Source: Adiantum capillus-veneris
Taxonomy: Eukaryota > Streptophyta > Polypodiopsida > Polypodiales > Pteridaceae
Length of the DNA stretch: 64,000 nt
Assembly (NCBI GenBank): GCA_014529385.2
Contig: CM043969.1
Span: forward strand, 20,552,946-20,616,945
Direction: 5' to 3'
Positions within the stretch are counted from its first letter, which is position 1; each line of letters begins with the position of its first letter. The position numbers were made by a program, and so were the translations under genes. The notes below the pieces were generated by a model. That model saw nothing but the letters and a program-made list of their open reading frames with translations, made no database searches and was not told the DNA's origin. Below are positions 44,054-53,165 of the stretch, one piece after another.

Positions 44054-45145
44054 AATTCAGAGTATATACCCGCATAATAGCATTACAAGAGGAGTATGGG
44101 GACAAAGACCATATATGAGCCCCTATGGACATGTGTACAGTGTACATAGCATTCAATATTCTACTGGAATGATTTTGCTTTTTGGTTGATTTGATTTTTG
44201 ATTTTATTTAGTTTTTTTTGAGATTTTCTTGAAGAAAGAAAAAGAAAAAAATAATGGGGAAAATCCATAATCCAAATGACAAACAGACTAGAGAGATACC
44301 GAGCCGTACAAAGCGAAGAAGGTCCAAGAAAATGATGACACTTCACGAAGTATTTCTCAAAATCCATATGCACAATGGGTAATGCTAGAGGTAAGAAAAG
44401 AACGCTGATCAACCTTCGACAACATCATGAGTCCAAACATGACTGAGAATGGTCATTCAACTCTGGGTGGCCTAGAAAGACAAAAGAAAGTTGGTGAGCG
44501 ACTACTCAAAAGCAGCCATCAAGGTAAAGTTGCCTATCATACATTTCATGCAACTACACGACCGTGTACAGGAAGTAGAGCTTTATACTGTAAATATTTT
44601 GTCATGTATGTGACTTAATAAAGCCTAAAAAACAAGAGGAACTAACAATACTGACAAGGACAAAAGTGGAAAAAATGATAATTCAGTCATCTATCATGAT
44701 AGATGCATGTAAGAGCAACTAGGGATCATGCCAAATTCTGTCAGGAGGCTACAAATATAGAATACAAGCTAAGGATTAAATTATAATAAATTTTCTAAAA
44801 CAACATATAACCCCTAGCCAAAGCTGCAATTTTTCAAATCTAACTCCATGATAGCCATCTACATACCCTGTACATAATGTATATGAGTTTTGGAGACAAA
44901 TGGACAATGATCACTCATCGATGATGAATGATGTCTGAGAAATCCCTTTTGAAGCAAGCTACTAACTTGGGAAATTAACTGGGGTTTGACGGGCTTTAAT
45001 TAAGTCACGTATCAAGTAGAAGCCAATATAATGATTTACAAAGCACACAAAAGCTAATAATGGAAAATGCGGGTTTGATCACCTTGATGCAAGAGAAAAG
45101 AAGTCCCCGATGAAGAAGAGCAAACACAGAAGTGATCAGAGGATC
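44054..45145. other. Intergenic, no recognisable feature
   Basis: About 1.1 kb, AT-rich. Short frames only. I see no repeat ends or family motifs; the missing remainder of LTR E is not here. Confidence 0.5.
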
Positions 45146-45500
45146 TCAAAAGATTGTCCTTGATGAGGAGGATCAAATGATAGACATGGGTTTTGAACCT
45201 CAACTTAGAAAAAAATATCTCCCAGATTTGGCTTGACAGACAAACTTTGCATTGGAGTGCAACTTGGCCTAAAGAAGTTGAAAATTTAGTCAAAACATTT
45301 CTACAGAATCCTTACAAAGCTTTCATTGGTTCACAAGATCTAAAATCCAATCATCCAATTCTACAGATTATGGAAGTTTTTTTTGAAAATGGGAAAATCA
45401 TAAAATTGGTAGATGTTCGTCATTATGATTTTTTTTTTGAATCATGTGAAGACTATGTACATTGGATTGGACGAACATGACGAGCTCGTGCAAAGGCTAT
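45146..45500 (+). pseudogene. DEAD-box RNA helicase retrocopy fragment (DBP2/RH20-like)
   Basis: Coding remnants match plant DBP2-type helicases: motif II as IVLDEEDQMIDMGFEPQLRK, a one-base shift, then WLDRQTLHWSATWPKEVENL (motif III, SAT), FLQNPYKAFIGSQDLKSNH, and after an internal deletion the motif VI region HYDFFFE..EDYVHWIGRT. The stretch between about KLVD and RHYDF, normally some 60-70 residues with motifs IV-V, is missing. No introns are seen, and a run of about 17 A's follows near 45531, so a processed copy is likely. It lies just upstream of the PPT of LTR F and may have been captured by that element. A helicase would unwind RNA; this piece cannot. Confidence 0.85.
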
Positions 45501-45584
45501 AGCCTATAACCTATACTTTCTTTACATTAGTAAAAAAAAAAAAAAAAAGCGACAACCAGGTCATGTCACGGACGATATGAATTC

Positions 45585-45595
45585 GGAGGGGGGAG
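45585..45595 (+). other. Polypurine tract before LTR F
   Basis: GGAGGGGGGAG directly preceding TGTTGACC, marking F as a 3' LTR in plus orientation. Confidence 0.8.
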
Positions 45596-46540
45596 TGTTG
45601 ACCTGTGGGTCAACACTCCCTGTGGCTCAACAACACGACATAACTCAACAAAGCCTTATATTTTGAGAGTTATGAAATGTTGCGGCTTATGGTGAGAACA
45701 TCATTTGTAATAAGTAGCTAGTCTAGTTGCAGAAGCTGGTGTGCAATGGCACTTCTAGATTGTACATACAAAGCCATTTTACCTCTCAAACTCAATTTAG
45801 TTTTTACCTATGGTAGCCTTAGTATATAAGTGTACAGAGAACTTGTATCGTAATCAAGTTTTACGCTGCCGTCGATTGTGTGTGAGGGAGAAAAAGAGAG
45901 AGCGTGAGCTTCATCATGGCGCAACTCCCTGCTTGTTCATCACATTGGAGTTCGACAACACCATCCTGCTAGGCTCGGTAAGAGCTACACAAAAATTCCA
46001 AGCATTCCTCACACAAAACAGAGCAAACGTGCTTGCGGATCTACGATATATTTGGGGTCATAAGTATATCAAACAATGTCTGCTTTTTGCATGCAAGTAG
46101 TCAATAGAATTGTGGAGGCATAATCTACACAGAGGTACTCATAGATTTCCGTTTTGGGCACTTCCAAAATACTACTCTATCTTCATATGTGTTTTTTGTA
46201 GATGGGTTTAGAGTTAGGGTATTGAGTGTAGAGGCTTGGGACAAGTGTGTTCTAGTGAGGGGATGGTATTCCTAAAGTTTTGTACCATTCTGGTATGGTT
46301 TAGTGAGTTTCCTTCAGTTTGTGTGTATGTGGGTTGAGTGGTGTAACTTTGAGAGTAGTGAGATTCTAGATTGTGGTGTAGTTAGCCGTCTAGAATGTTG
46401 CATGCATGGTATGGTCTCAGCCTCACAAGCTGAAGAGATTTCCTCTATGTGCCTATCGTGTCATCTGTGTCCTTGATTGACATTATGTTGATCTAGGTTG
46501 TGTTGCATGCACTTTATAAGTGTCATGATTAACTCCTGCA
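45596..46540 (+). repeat. LTR F (A/D/E family, about 945 bp)
   Basis: TGTTGACCTGTGGGTCAAC to about AACTCCTGCA. Collinear with D (reverse complement) and E. It keeps the initial inverted repeat (TTGACC-TGTG-GGTCAA), the GTGTGTGA/GAGAG stretch and the CAGATGGGTTTAGAG-like block. The half palindrome seen in A and D has decayed (CTTCATATGTG). Confidence 0.85.
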
Positions 46541-46558
46541 ATGGGGGAATATACCCTC

Positions 46559-46869
46559 CCTCTTTGTTAATATAGAAGGGAACCTTTGCCCCCCCCTCCC
46601 CCCCCGATTGCGACATCGATGGGGAGGAGGGTGTGTTCACATGGTAGTCCTATATAGTCTCATGTGTGTGTGTGTGAGAGAGAGAGTATGGAGAGTGAGC
46701 CAAGGGCACCCCCTTACTAAGAATAAAGCTCCCATGCAAATATATTAATATGAGCTCAAACATGTGTCCAAAGTGAAGTAAGACTCACTAAAGTTGTAAG
46801 ATCACCCCTATAAGGGGCCCCCTTTTATCTTGTATACGGGGATTTTGGCCCGTCAAGTTAACAAAGAGG
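46559..46869. mobile_element. Candidate MITE, about 311 bp, 12-bp perfect TIRs
   Basis: CCTCTTTGTTAA at 46559-46570 and TTAACAAAGAGG at 46858-46869. Non-coding, with C-runs and a GT/GA microsatellite inside. No clear target duplication, so the superfamily is unknown. Confidence 0.6.
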
Positions 46870-47337
46870 CCATGAAAATTGTGAAAGAGTGTGTATGGTA
46901 GTGGTTTTCGTTGAATCAAGCTCCATAGTTTCTCCATTTTCCTATTTATCCCTCCACCCCCTTCTCTTCTTTCACTACTCTTTGGTGTGCTGGTGATGGC
47001 GTGCCCCCTGGATCACTTGTGATGTACAAAGAGAGAGGTATTGTGTAATGGCTTGTGTGATAGAAGCAGTGTGGATGGTGTGAGAGTGTTGATTACAATT
47101 GAAGTATGTGCATTTGTTGGTGTGCAACCGAGTGTTAGTTTTCTAGGAAGTGTATCTTTTTGAAGGTCATTTTGAGAGGAGTGGGGTGTTGTAAATGACA
47201 TGAGATAGAGAGAGGCAATTGGGTGTGTCCCATTCCCTCTCTCCATATTCTTGTGCCCCCACTCAGGAATGTGTTGATTTCTCCTGGTTGAAGGTATAAG
47301 TAGGTCTTGGTGATGTTGGATAGACATATGTTGAACA
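46870..47337. other. Intergenic, no recognisable feature
   Basis: Pyrimidine-rich start, then AT-rich sequence. Short minus-strand frames have no family likeness. Confidence 0.4.
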
Positions 47338-47600
47338 GAAGATGTCATTGAAGACATGTGGTCAAGTTTTCTAGTTTTCACTAGGGTTGAAGACACAGAA
47401 GCATGGCTAAAGGTCAATGGATTATTTTTGCTAGAGATCAAATTGTTGAGGGAAGAAGGGGCAATCCAAGTTTTTCCACTCTTGGTTTGTGGAATAGCAA
47501 AGAAGTTGTATGACAGGTTGCATGATGATGAGAAGACAAATTTTTAGGATCTGGAAGGAGCTTTTTAGTGAAAATATTGTCGGATATGCAACTAGATGAA
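47338..47600 (+). pseudogene. Gag capsid relic of an LTR retroelement
   Basis: Plus-strand frame with AWLKVNGLFLLEIKLLREEG, LLVCGIAKKLYDRLHDDEK and then NF-stop-DLEGAF. The pattern W...v..lf......i..FPlLl...A..ly..L.d..k..F..L..aF is that of the retrotransposon gag domain. One stop follows NF. No neighbouring pol, so this is an isolated fragment. Confidence 0.6.
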
Positions 47601-47929
47601 GTAAGGAAAAAGCCAATAGGTCTCAAGAAAATCTTTGGTTTCAACGTTTGAGAATTCAAAGCCCTTTAGAGACTAATTATTGAGGTAATTGATGTACAAA
47701 ATGTTGATTTTTTGAAGCTGAGTAAGTTTATGGATTGTGTGCACAATGTCATGATGCTCCACGTTTACATGAGGAAAAAACAACGAGTGATAAGATTTTT
47801 TTCAATTAAGGGTAGATAGGAAAAGCATGATGAAGAGTCAAAGATAGAAAGATTCTCTTTTCTAACTGAACTAAAAGAATGTGCTCAAAAGAAGGATATA
47901 AACCAAGCTAAATGGGATACACATTGTGC

Positions 47930-48740
47930 TCTATAATAATGGAGTGCTTGGTAGTGCCTTGGTTGGTAAATATGCCAAATGTGAATGCAATTGATATTGT
48001 GCCTAGTAGTGCTTTGATTGATATGTACCCCATATTTTATTCTTGGCAATGCCTTAGTGGATATGTATGCTAAATATGATTCTTTTTTACAAAATCATGA
48101 AGAGTTCTTATCTGGGATGTCATTATTTGGAATGCATGATTGTGGTATAAGTCCAACAAGGGTTGGTATTTGGGTTTTTTGGCTACAGATGTTGTGCTTG
48201 GCAACAATTCAGGAGGTAAGGATGTCGGCCAATCGATGGTTATTGGATAAATAAGCACGATTGGAGTGCTTTGATCAGATATAAATGTTGTTCAAGGGTT
48301 CTAGGAGGAACATCTTGAGTCCAGGCAATGCTTTGGTCGAGATGTATGGAAAATGTGGTGCCCTTATTAAAGAACATAAAGTTCTTGATGAGATTTTAGT
48401 TCAAAATTTCATCAATTGGGACACATTGATTGTTGGATATGCTTGGCATGGCAAAATCAAGGAAGCTTTGAATTGTTTTAATTGAATGAGAAGGGAAGGA
48501 ATTTATATAATGCATTTGTCTAAGCTTGCACCTTGAAGGTGTGCAGCCTCACAAGGCATTGATGTGGGTGAGAGAATTAATGAGGAGATTATCCGTTGAG
48601 TCCCATTGGGGAAACAAGTCATGCCTAGCAATGCTTTGGACGAATTTGTATGTTGGTGGAGATATTGGAGAAGCATGTTGTGGTTGGTCATGATTTGAGA
48701 GATATGTAGGCCAAATGTGGGGCAATGAAGGTGGTCACCC
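47930..48740 (+). pseudogene. PLS-class pentatricopeptide repeat (PPR) gene relic
   Basis: Repeated, frame-shifted PPR units: NALVDMYAKYDSFL near 48047-48090, GNALVEMYGKCGALI near 48325-48370 followed by INWDTLIVGYAWHGKIKEALNCF (to 48484), and a decayed MYAKCGAMK-like unit near 48705-48735. These match the GNALVDMYAKCG...A..VF..M..rNvvsWn.lI.GYaqhG...eAl..F plant repeat. Such proteins bind organellar RNA for editing or processing. There are many stops and no start or DYW tail, so it is a dead fragment of a nuclear gene or retrocopy. Confidence 0.85.
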
Positions 48741-48990
48741 ATATGATCAAAGAGGTATGGCCACCCAAGGGGGGGGGGGGGTGATAACTGTGAATAAGGG
48801 GAAAAAAAATGACATTGAGGTCAAAAAAGGTGGTGAGTAGCACTGTGGAAAGAGGAGAGTGACTTGCATTAAGCAGTAGAGGGCTCGATTGAGCTTGCAT
48901 GAGAGATGAAAAATGACTAGCAATAGGGGGAAAAGCTTTTTAGTGCTCTTTGCCGCCAAATCAGTGAAGTCAAGTGTAGCCACTACCACA

Positions 48991-49239
48991 CACGGGGGGT
49001 GCTCTATGTAATCATGTTAATGTATTACGTGAGTTTGAAAGGAGGGGTTGTACAATACAAAAACTTTAGGCAATTTAATAGAGATACATTAAAGTAAGGG
49101 GGTTTTATACTTAATTTTAGAAAAAAATAATAAAATAAGGGCTTATTTTATTCATCTAGACATGTTTAAAAAAGGGGGTTTTTTTAATACCCCACGAAGG
49201 CACGTTATATAGGGGGTACTAAATGGTGAACCCCCCGAG
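48991..49239. mobile_element. hAT MITE, 249 bp, TSD CTACCACA
   Basis: Starts CACGGGGGGTGC, ends GTGAACCCCCCGAG, and is flanked by perfect 8-bp duplications CTACCACA (48983-48990 and 49240-49247). It shares ends, length and internal T/G-rich style with 11933-12178, defining a small non-autonomous hAT family. Confidence 0.9.
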
Positions 49240-49385
49240 CTACCACATCATCAACCAATTATCTTGCACCACATCAGTCATGAGGCCGTGACTATTGTGG
49301 GGGGGAAATGGGGGAGCATATTAAAAATATAGGGGGATATTGTGTGGGAGGGATATATACGAGAAAGAAGTGGTGAAGGGGATAC

Positions 49386-49785
49386 ATACCCATGGCCCAT
49401 TGCATTGTGGCATGATTGGTACACATGAAAGTTGCGCCATGATGTGTACCCATGGACCATCGAATTATGGCACAATTGGTACACATGTTAGTCGCACCAA
49501 AATGCAATGACGAGTGAAATTTTAAACATACCCATGGCCCATTGCATTGTGGCACGGTTGGTACACATGACAATTGCACCATGTGTACCCATGTCCCATC
49601 GCATTGTGGCACAATTGGTACACATGGCAGTCATGCCACAATGCAATGATGAGTGAAATACTAAACATACCCATGGCCCATTGCATTGTGGCATGATTGG
49701 TACACATGGCAGTTGCACCACAACACGATGAGGTGTGAAATGTTAAACATACCCATGGCCCATTGTGTTGTGGCCTGACTGCTTG
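49386..49785. repeat. Tandem array with about 140-bp higher-order unit
   Basis: Seven variants of a block CCCATGGCCCATTGCATTGT...GGCA..ATTGGTACACATG, starting near 49389, 49449, 49531, 49588, 49671 and 49751, among others. Pairs of monomers form a unit of about 140 bp (49531 to 49671). Open frames across it (YQPCHNAMGHGY repeats on minus) are by-products. Confidence 0.9.
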
Positions 49786-50388
49786 CCAGGCATAATGCTG
49801 TAGTCAACCTCCCATTCGCGATTATGTAACCACAAAAGGAGCAGTAGAGTTATTCCAAAATAACATTTTGTAGATAATAAACGCTCTTCTTCAGACCCTG
49901 AAGTATCTATATGCACACGACTATCTCCACAATGATCTTCACTTTCGCAACATGATGCTTCACTTTGGACAAAAGGGGGTCTAAGCATGCATTGTGGATT
50001 GGGGGTCATGTACAAAGACCAGAACAACGGCATGCTTTCCTCCTCTTTGCAACTTGAAAATAGAAACTAGAAGCAGAGCAAGAGAGATTTTCCATGGACT
50101 GCTCCAGAATGCATATCTACTAATCCCCCTCCCTGGAATAAAGCCATGGATATCTACTCCATGTTTCTCACCATAGATTTTGTTTCTTGGCATTCATATT
50201 GCAAATATGTGTGACAGTTCAGAGTTGACAATGACACCTCATGAGAGACTGCGGTCTCATAGTTGTGCCGATACTTGTCTTGTTGGCATTGTGATCACAC
50301 ATGGCACATTAGGCACCATCATTTTAGACGTAGAGACAATAAGAAAGATGTATGAGAGATGCATATGAGGTTTTGACACATGCTAGAG
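49786..50388. other. Intergenic, no recognisable feature
   Basis: Short frames only; nothing I can identify. Confidence 0.4.
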
Positions 50389-50830
50389 TGATGGATTCAT
50401 CTTCCACTGATGGTGATGGCCCGATTCCCTTTAGTGTTCCTCCTCCTTACATGTCTTCTAGAGGTGACACAAATTCTGGTTGGTTGCTAGATGAGGATGC
50501 AGTTTTCCACATGACACTGCATCATGAGTGGTTTAGCACCTTCTCTAGTGGGAGCTTTGGTTGTGTGCACTTGGCCAATGGTTTGGCATTTGACATTGCA
50601 AGTGTAGGAGATGTTTGTTTGTCATTTCCAAGTGGTACATCCTAAAAGCTACAACATGTGTGCTATATTCCTCAGTTGAGATAGAGCTTGATCCCAGTGA
50701 GATAGTTAGTAGATTGTGTGTGCTAGATACTTCTTAGAAAGTAGTCTTTCCAGATGCATTGTGATTCACTAGTGATTTCCAGAGGAGCACGTAGTGGCTT
50801 GGTTAACCGCATGTATGTGAGGTTCAAGAC
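50389..50830 (+). pseudogene. Ty1/copia protease and pre-integrase relic
   Basis: SGWLLDEDAVFHMTLHHEWF matches the copia protease pattern WlLDsGAs.HMt....wF, with the catalytic-triad neighbours changed (DED for D[ST]G). It is followed by the loop HLANGLAFDIASVGDVCL. Further downstream a pre-integrase-like segment appears (SLVISRGARSGLVNRMYV, near 50770). Stops and frame changes throughout. It is plus-oriented and therefore not part of copia J. Confidence 0.7.
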
Positions 50831-50988
50831 GGAATGGTCTCAATTTTGTTGTTGGCATGCCTTGAGCATGAGATGAGACGTGTCTCCTTTGTGAGTGAGC
50901 TCCACCATTTAGCTGTGCAAGTCATTCTAGTGTACTTTGTAAATGTAGAGCTAGAGTAGAATTGCTCCAGTGAGACGCATCAAGTGTT

Positions 50989-51436
50989 GCATTAGGGAAA
51001 CTTTGGACTCACAAAGGGGCCTTATAAGGAATTTGACTTCCTCTCTCATGTCCAAAATGGGTGTGCGGTAAAATTTTTGCAAATCAACTCTAAACTTCGC
51101 GGAGATTTGGCAGTTAGAATCTACTCTTCAAGATCTTTCTATTGATATATAGCACGCCACGAGATTCCTCATATTTTGAAAGATTATATTTTTTATTCTC
51201 TTGTGATGTGAAAAAATAGAATCTAGAGAATAAAAAATAGAATCTTTCAAAATATGAGGAATCTCGTGGCGTGCTATATATCAATAGAAAGATCTTGAAG
51301 AGTAGATTCTAACTGTCAAATCTTTGCCAAGTTTAGAGTTAATTTGCAAAAACATTACAACACGCCTGTTTTGGACATGAGAGAGGAAGTCAAACTCCTT
51401 ATAAGGCCCCGTTGTGAGTCCAAATTATCTCTAATG
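50989..51436. mobile_element. Foldback element, about 448 bp, arms near 205 bp
   Basis: The sequence from CATTAGGGAAACTTTGGACT inward (through GGGGCCTTATAAGG and ATATATAGCACGCCACGAGA) is repeated in reverse complement on the other side of a short AT-rich centre near 51205-51220. Identity is very high in the inner part of the arms. A transcript would form a long hairpin. No coding capacity; the outermost bases are imperfectly paired and the target duplication is unclear. Confidence 0.93.
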
Positions 51437-51488
51437 TCAGAGTTTGTGCAGGTAGAGGTATAGCGGGTCTGCTCCCTAGAGACACAGG

Positions 51489-51790
51489 TAGAGTTGACAG
51501 ACATCGATTTCTTTAATATCCTCATTCTAGAGGCTCATGAGTGGATGCCAAGATGCATGGTTCCACTTATGGATGAGAGGGACGTACCCATCCCCGTGTA
51601 GGCATTCACACATCCATACGTGATGAGTAGTCTTGATTATGCGATGCATGTAGATAGCACTGAGGAGGCTAGTACAGCCAGGTATGCCCAGATTTTTTCA
51701 ATGTTTGGGTATCTCATGTATGACCTACCAGTGTCGAAGCTTGACCTAGTAGCTGTGGTGGGAGCATTTATGGTGTAGGGATTGTCTGTT
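51489..51790 (+). pseudogene. Unidentified coding relic
   Basis: A plus frame of about 100 codons with two stops reads like protein (EAHEWMPRCMVPLMDER, VMSSLDYAMHVDSTEE, SMFGYLMYDLPVSKLD). I do not recognise a family. It could be the remainder of the copia relic on the left or an element-specific ORF. Confidence 0.35.
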
Positions 51791-52007
51791 GTACAGTGAA
51801 TGACACTAGAATGATGCATCGTAGAGCTTTGTAGAAAATACAAAGTTGTTTTTGCGATCTACATGAAATCTCTAACATGGATATGCACGCTCACCTACCA
51901 CTAGAACCTATATGGTTGCATGTAGACTGAGAGAGGAAGACAATGGGTGTAGGTTGAGAGGTTCTCTCACCACCTAGTTGTTTGTGTGATCTACAAGTGG
52001 GCTCTTA

Positions 52008-53165
52008 TGAGGACTGGGGACTAGAACATGCAACTTTCCACCCAAGCGTGCCCTATATATGCCTTGCGTTGCTAATAATAGAGACCCCCTGTACCACATG
52101 TTTGTCATGGTCCTTGTCCTGCCTTGTCTTATCCTAGGTCTGACATTACTCCCCCTTGGAGAATTGTTTTTTTCCTTCAAAAAAAAAGTGGTTGTATATT
52201 CATAGGAACACTAATGTTTTCCATAGTGGCATCCTTCATGGATCAAGCTATTTGTTTGATCGGAATATGGTACAGTAGGAGGGTCAATGAAATCAAGAAT
52301 AGCATCTTGATTTTCCACATTGTTGTCCCTTTGCAACTACTTTGTGTAACCGGACCATATCTAACATAGAATATAGACTCTATTTAGAACTCACTTGAGT
52401 ATACTAAATGAGTTATTGCAACAAGGAGGTGTCTAAAATAATACCTCTTCTCACTTTCCATGAAAGTAACATTTGACATAACTCATCAGCAAATCATATG
52501 TCCTTGACTTGTTACCTTATTGCATCAATAAACAACCCCACCATAACTAGTGTTCAAGGTTGAGAGCCAGACTTAAGCATAAAGAGACTAAACCTAGTTG
52601 TAAACATGCTTTACCTTATCATAAGCAAACTCGAATAGAGAGATACATTCTATCTAATGGGATTGCTTGCTGCTAACGTACATGCTTTGCATATCCTTTA
52701 GCCGAGAATTACACTCATAATTTTCCTATCCTCTTTGGATAAATGATAGTTTTTCCACCGTTTATAGAAAGTCTTCCAAAATGACTAGTAAGCAGGGATC
52801 ATAGTGCCTTACAGCATTGTTGAGGAATTAACAATGTTATGAATAACCATCTTGGTTACCTAAACTGATCCATGACCTCTATTGGTGATTGGTATATAAA
52901 GATATGGCACATAGAGTGGAAGATGCTTTATAAGCGACAATGTCAGGGATGTGTATGCCGCTCCAATTTAGCCTTTGCTAAACACTAGGACCCATAACAC
53001 ATAGTGTGCATGCAATTAGAAAAAAGAGATTCAAACTTGCATATCCATGATCCTACTTGCCAATACTTTTGGCTGATGTTATGCTCACAGCTCAGAGGTA
53101 AAGAAATAAATACTTTCCATGTGAAAGCCGTGAGAACATATTTGGACAATTGTAGAGAGTGAAAA
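52008..53165 (-). mobile_element. Element I: chromovirus relic of the H family
   Basis: A 138-bp LTR at 52008-52145 (minus start TGTCAGACC, end TCA) shares with the H LTR the block CTATA..GCACG.TTGGGTGGA. It is preceded on minus by the PPT CCAAGGGGGAGTAA (52146-52159). Further on, 52585-52745 aligns with integrase DNA of H at 38350-38480 (GACTAAACC.., TTGC.TGCTAACGTA, GCATATCCT.TAG), and 52840-53150 aligns more weakly. Heavily decayed; no usable ORF. Confidence 0.8.

Noticed and set aside
33863-46540. E and F as the two LTRs of one element
   Set aside because: Both follow a G-rich PPT-like tract, neither is followed by a primer site, and the DNA between is copia J plus nested insertions rather than gypsy internal sequence in plus orientation.
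49278-49721. Repeat protein with CHNAMGHGY units
   Set aside because: Overlapping frames in several registers come from the nucleotide tandem array; there is no start context or conservation of one frame.
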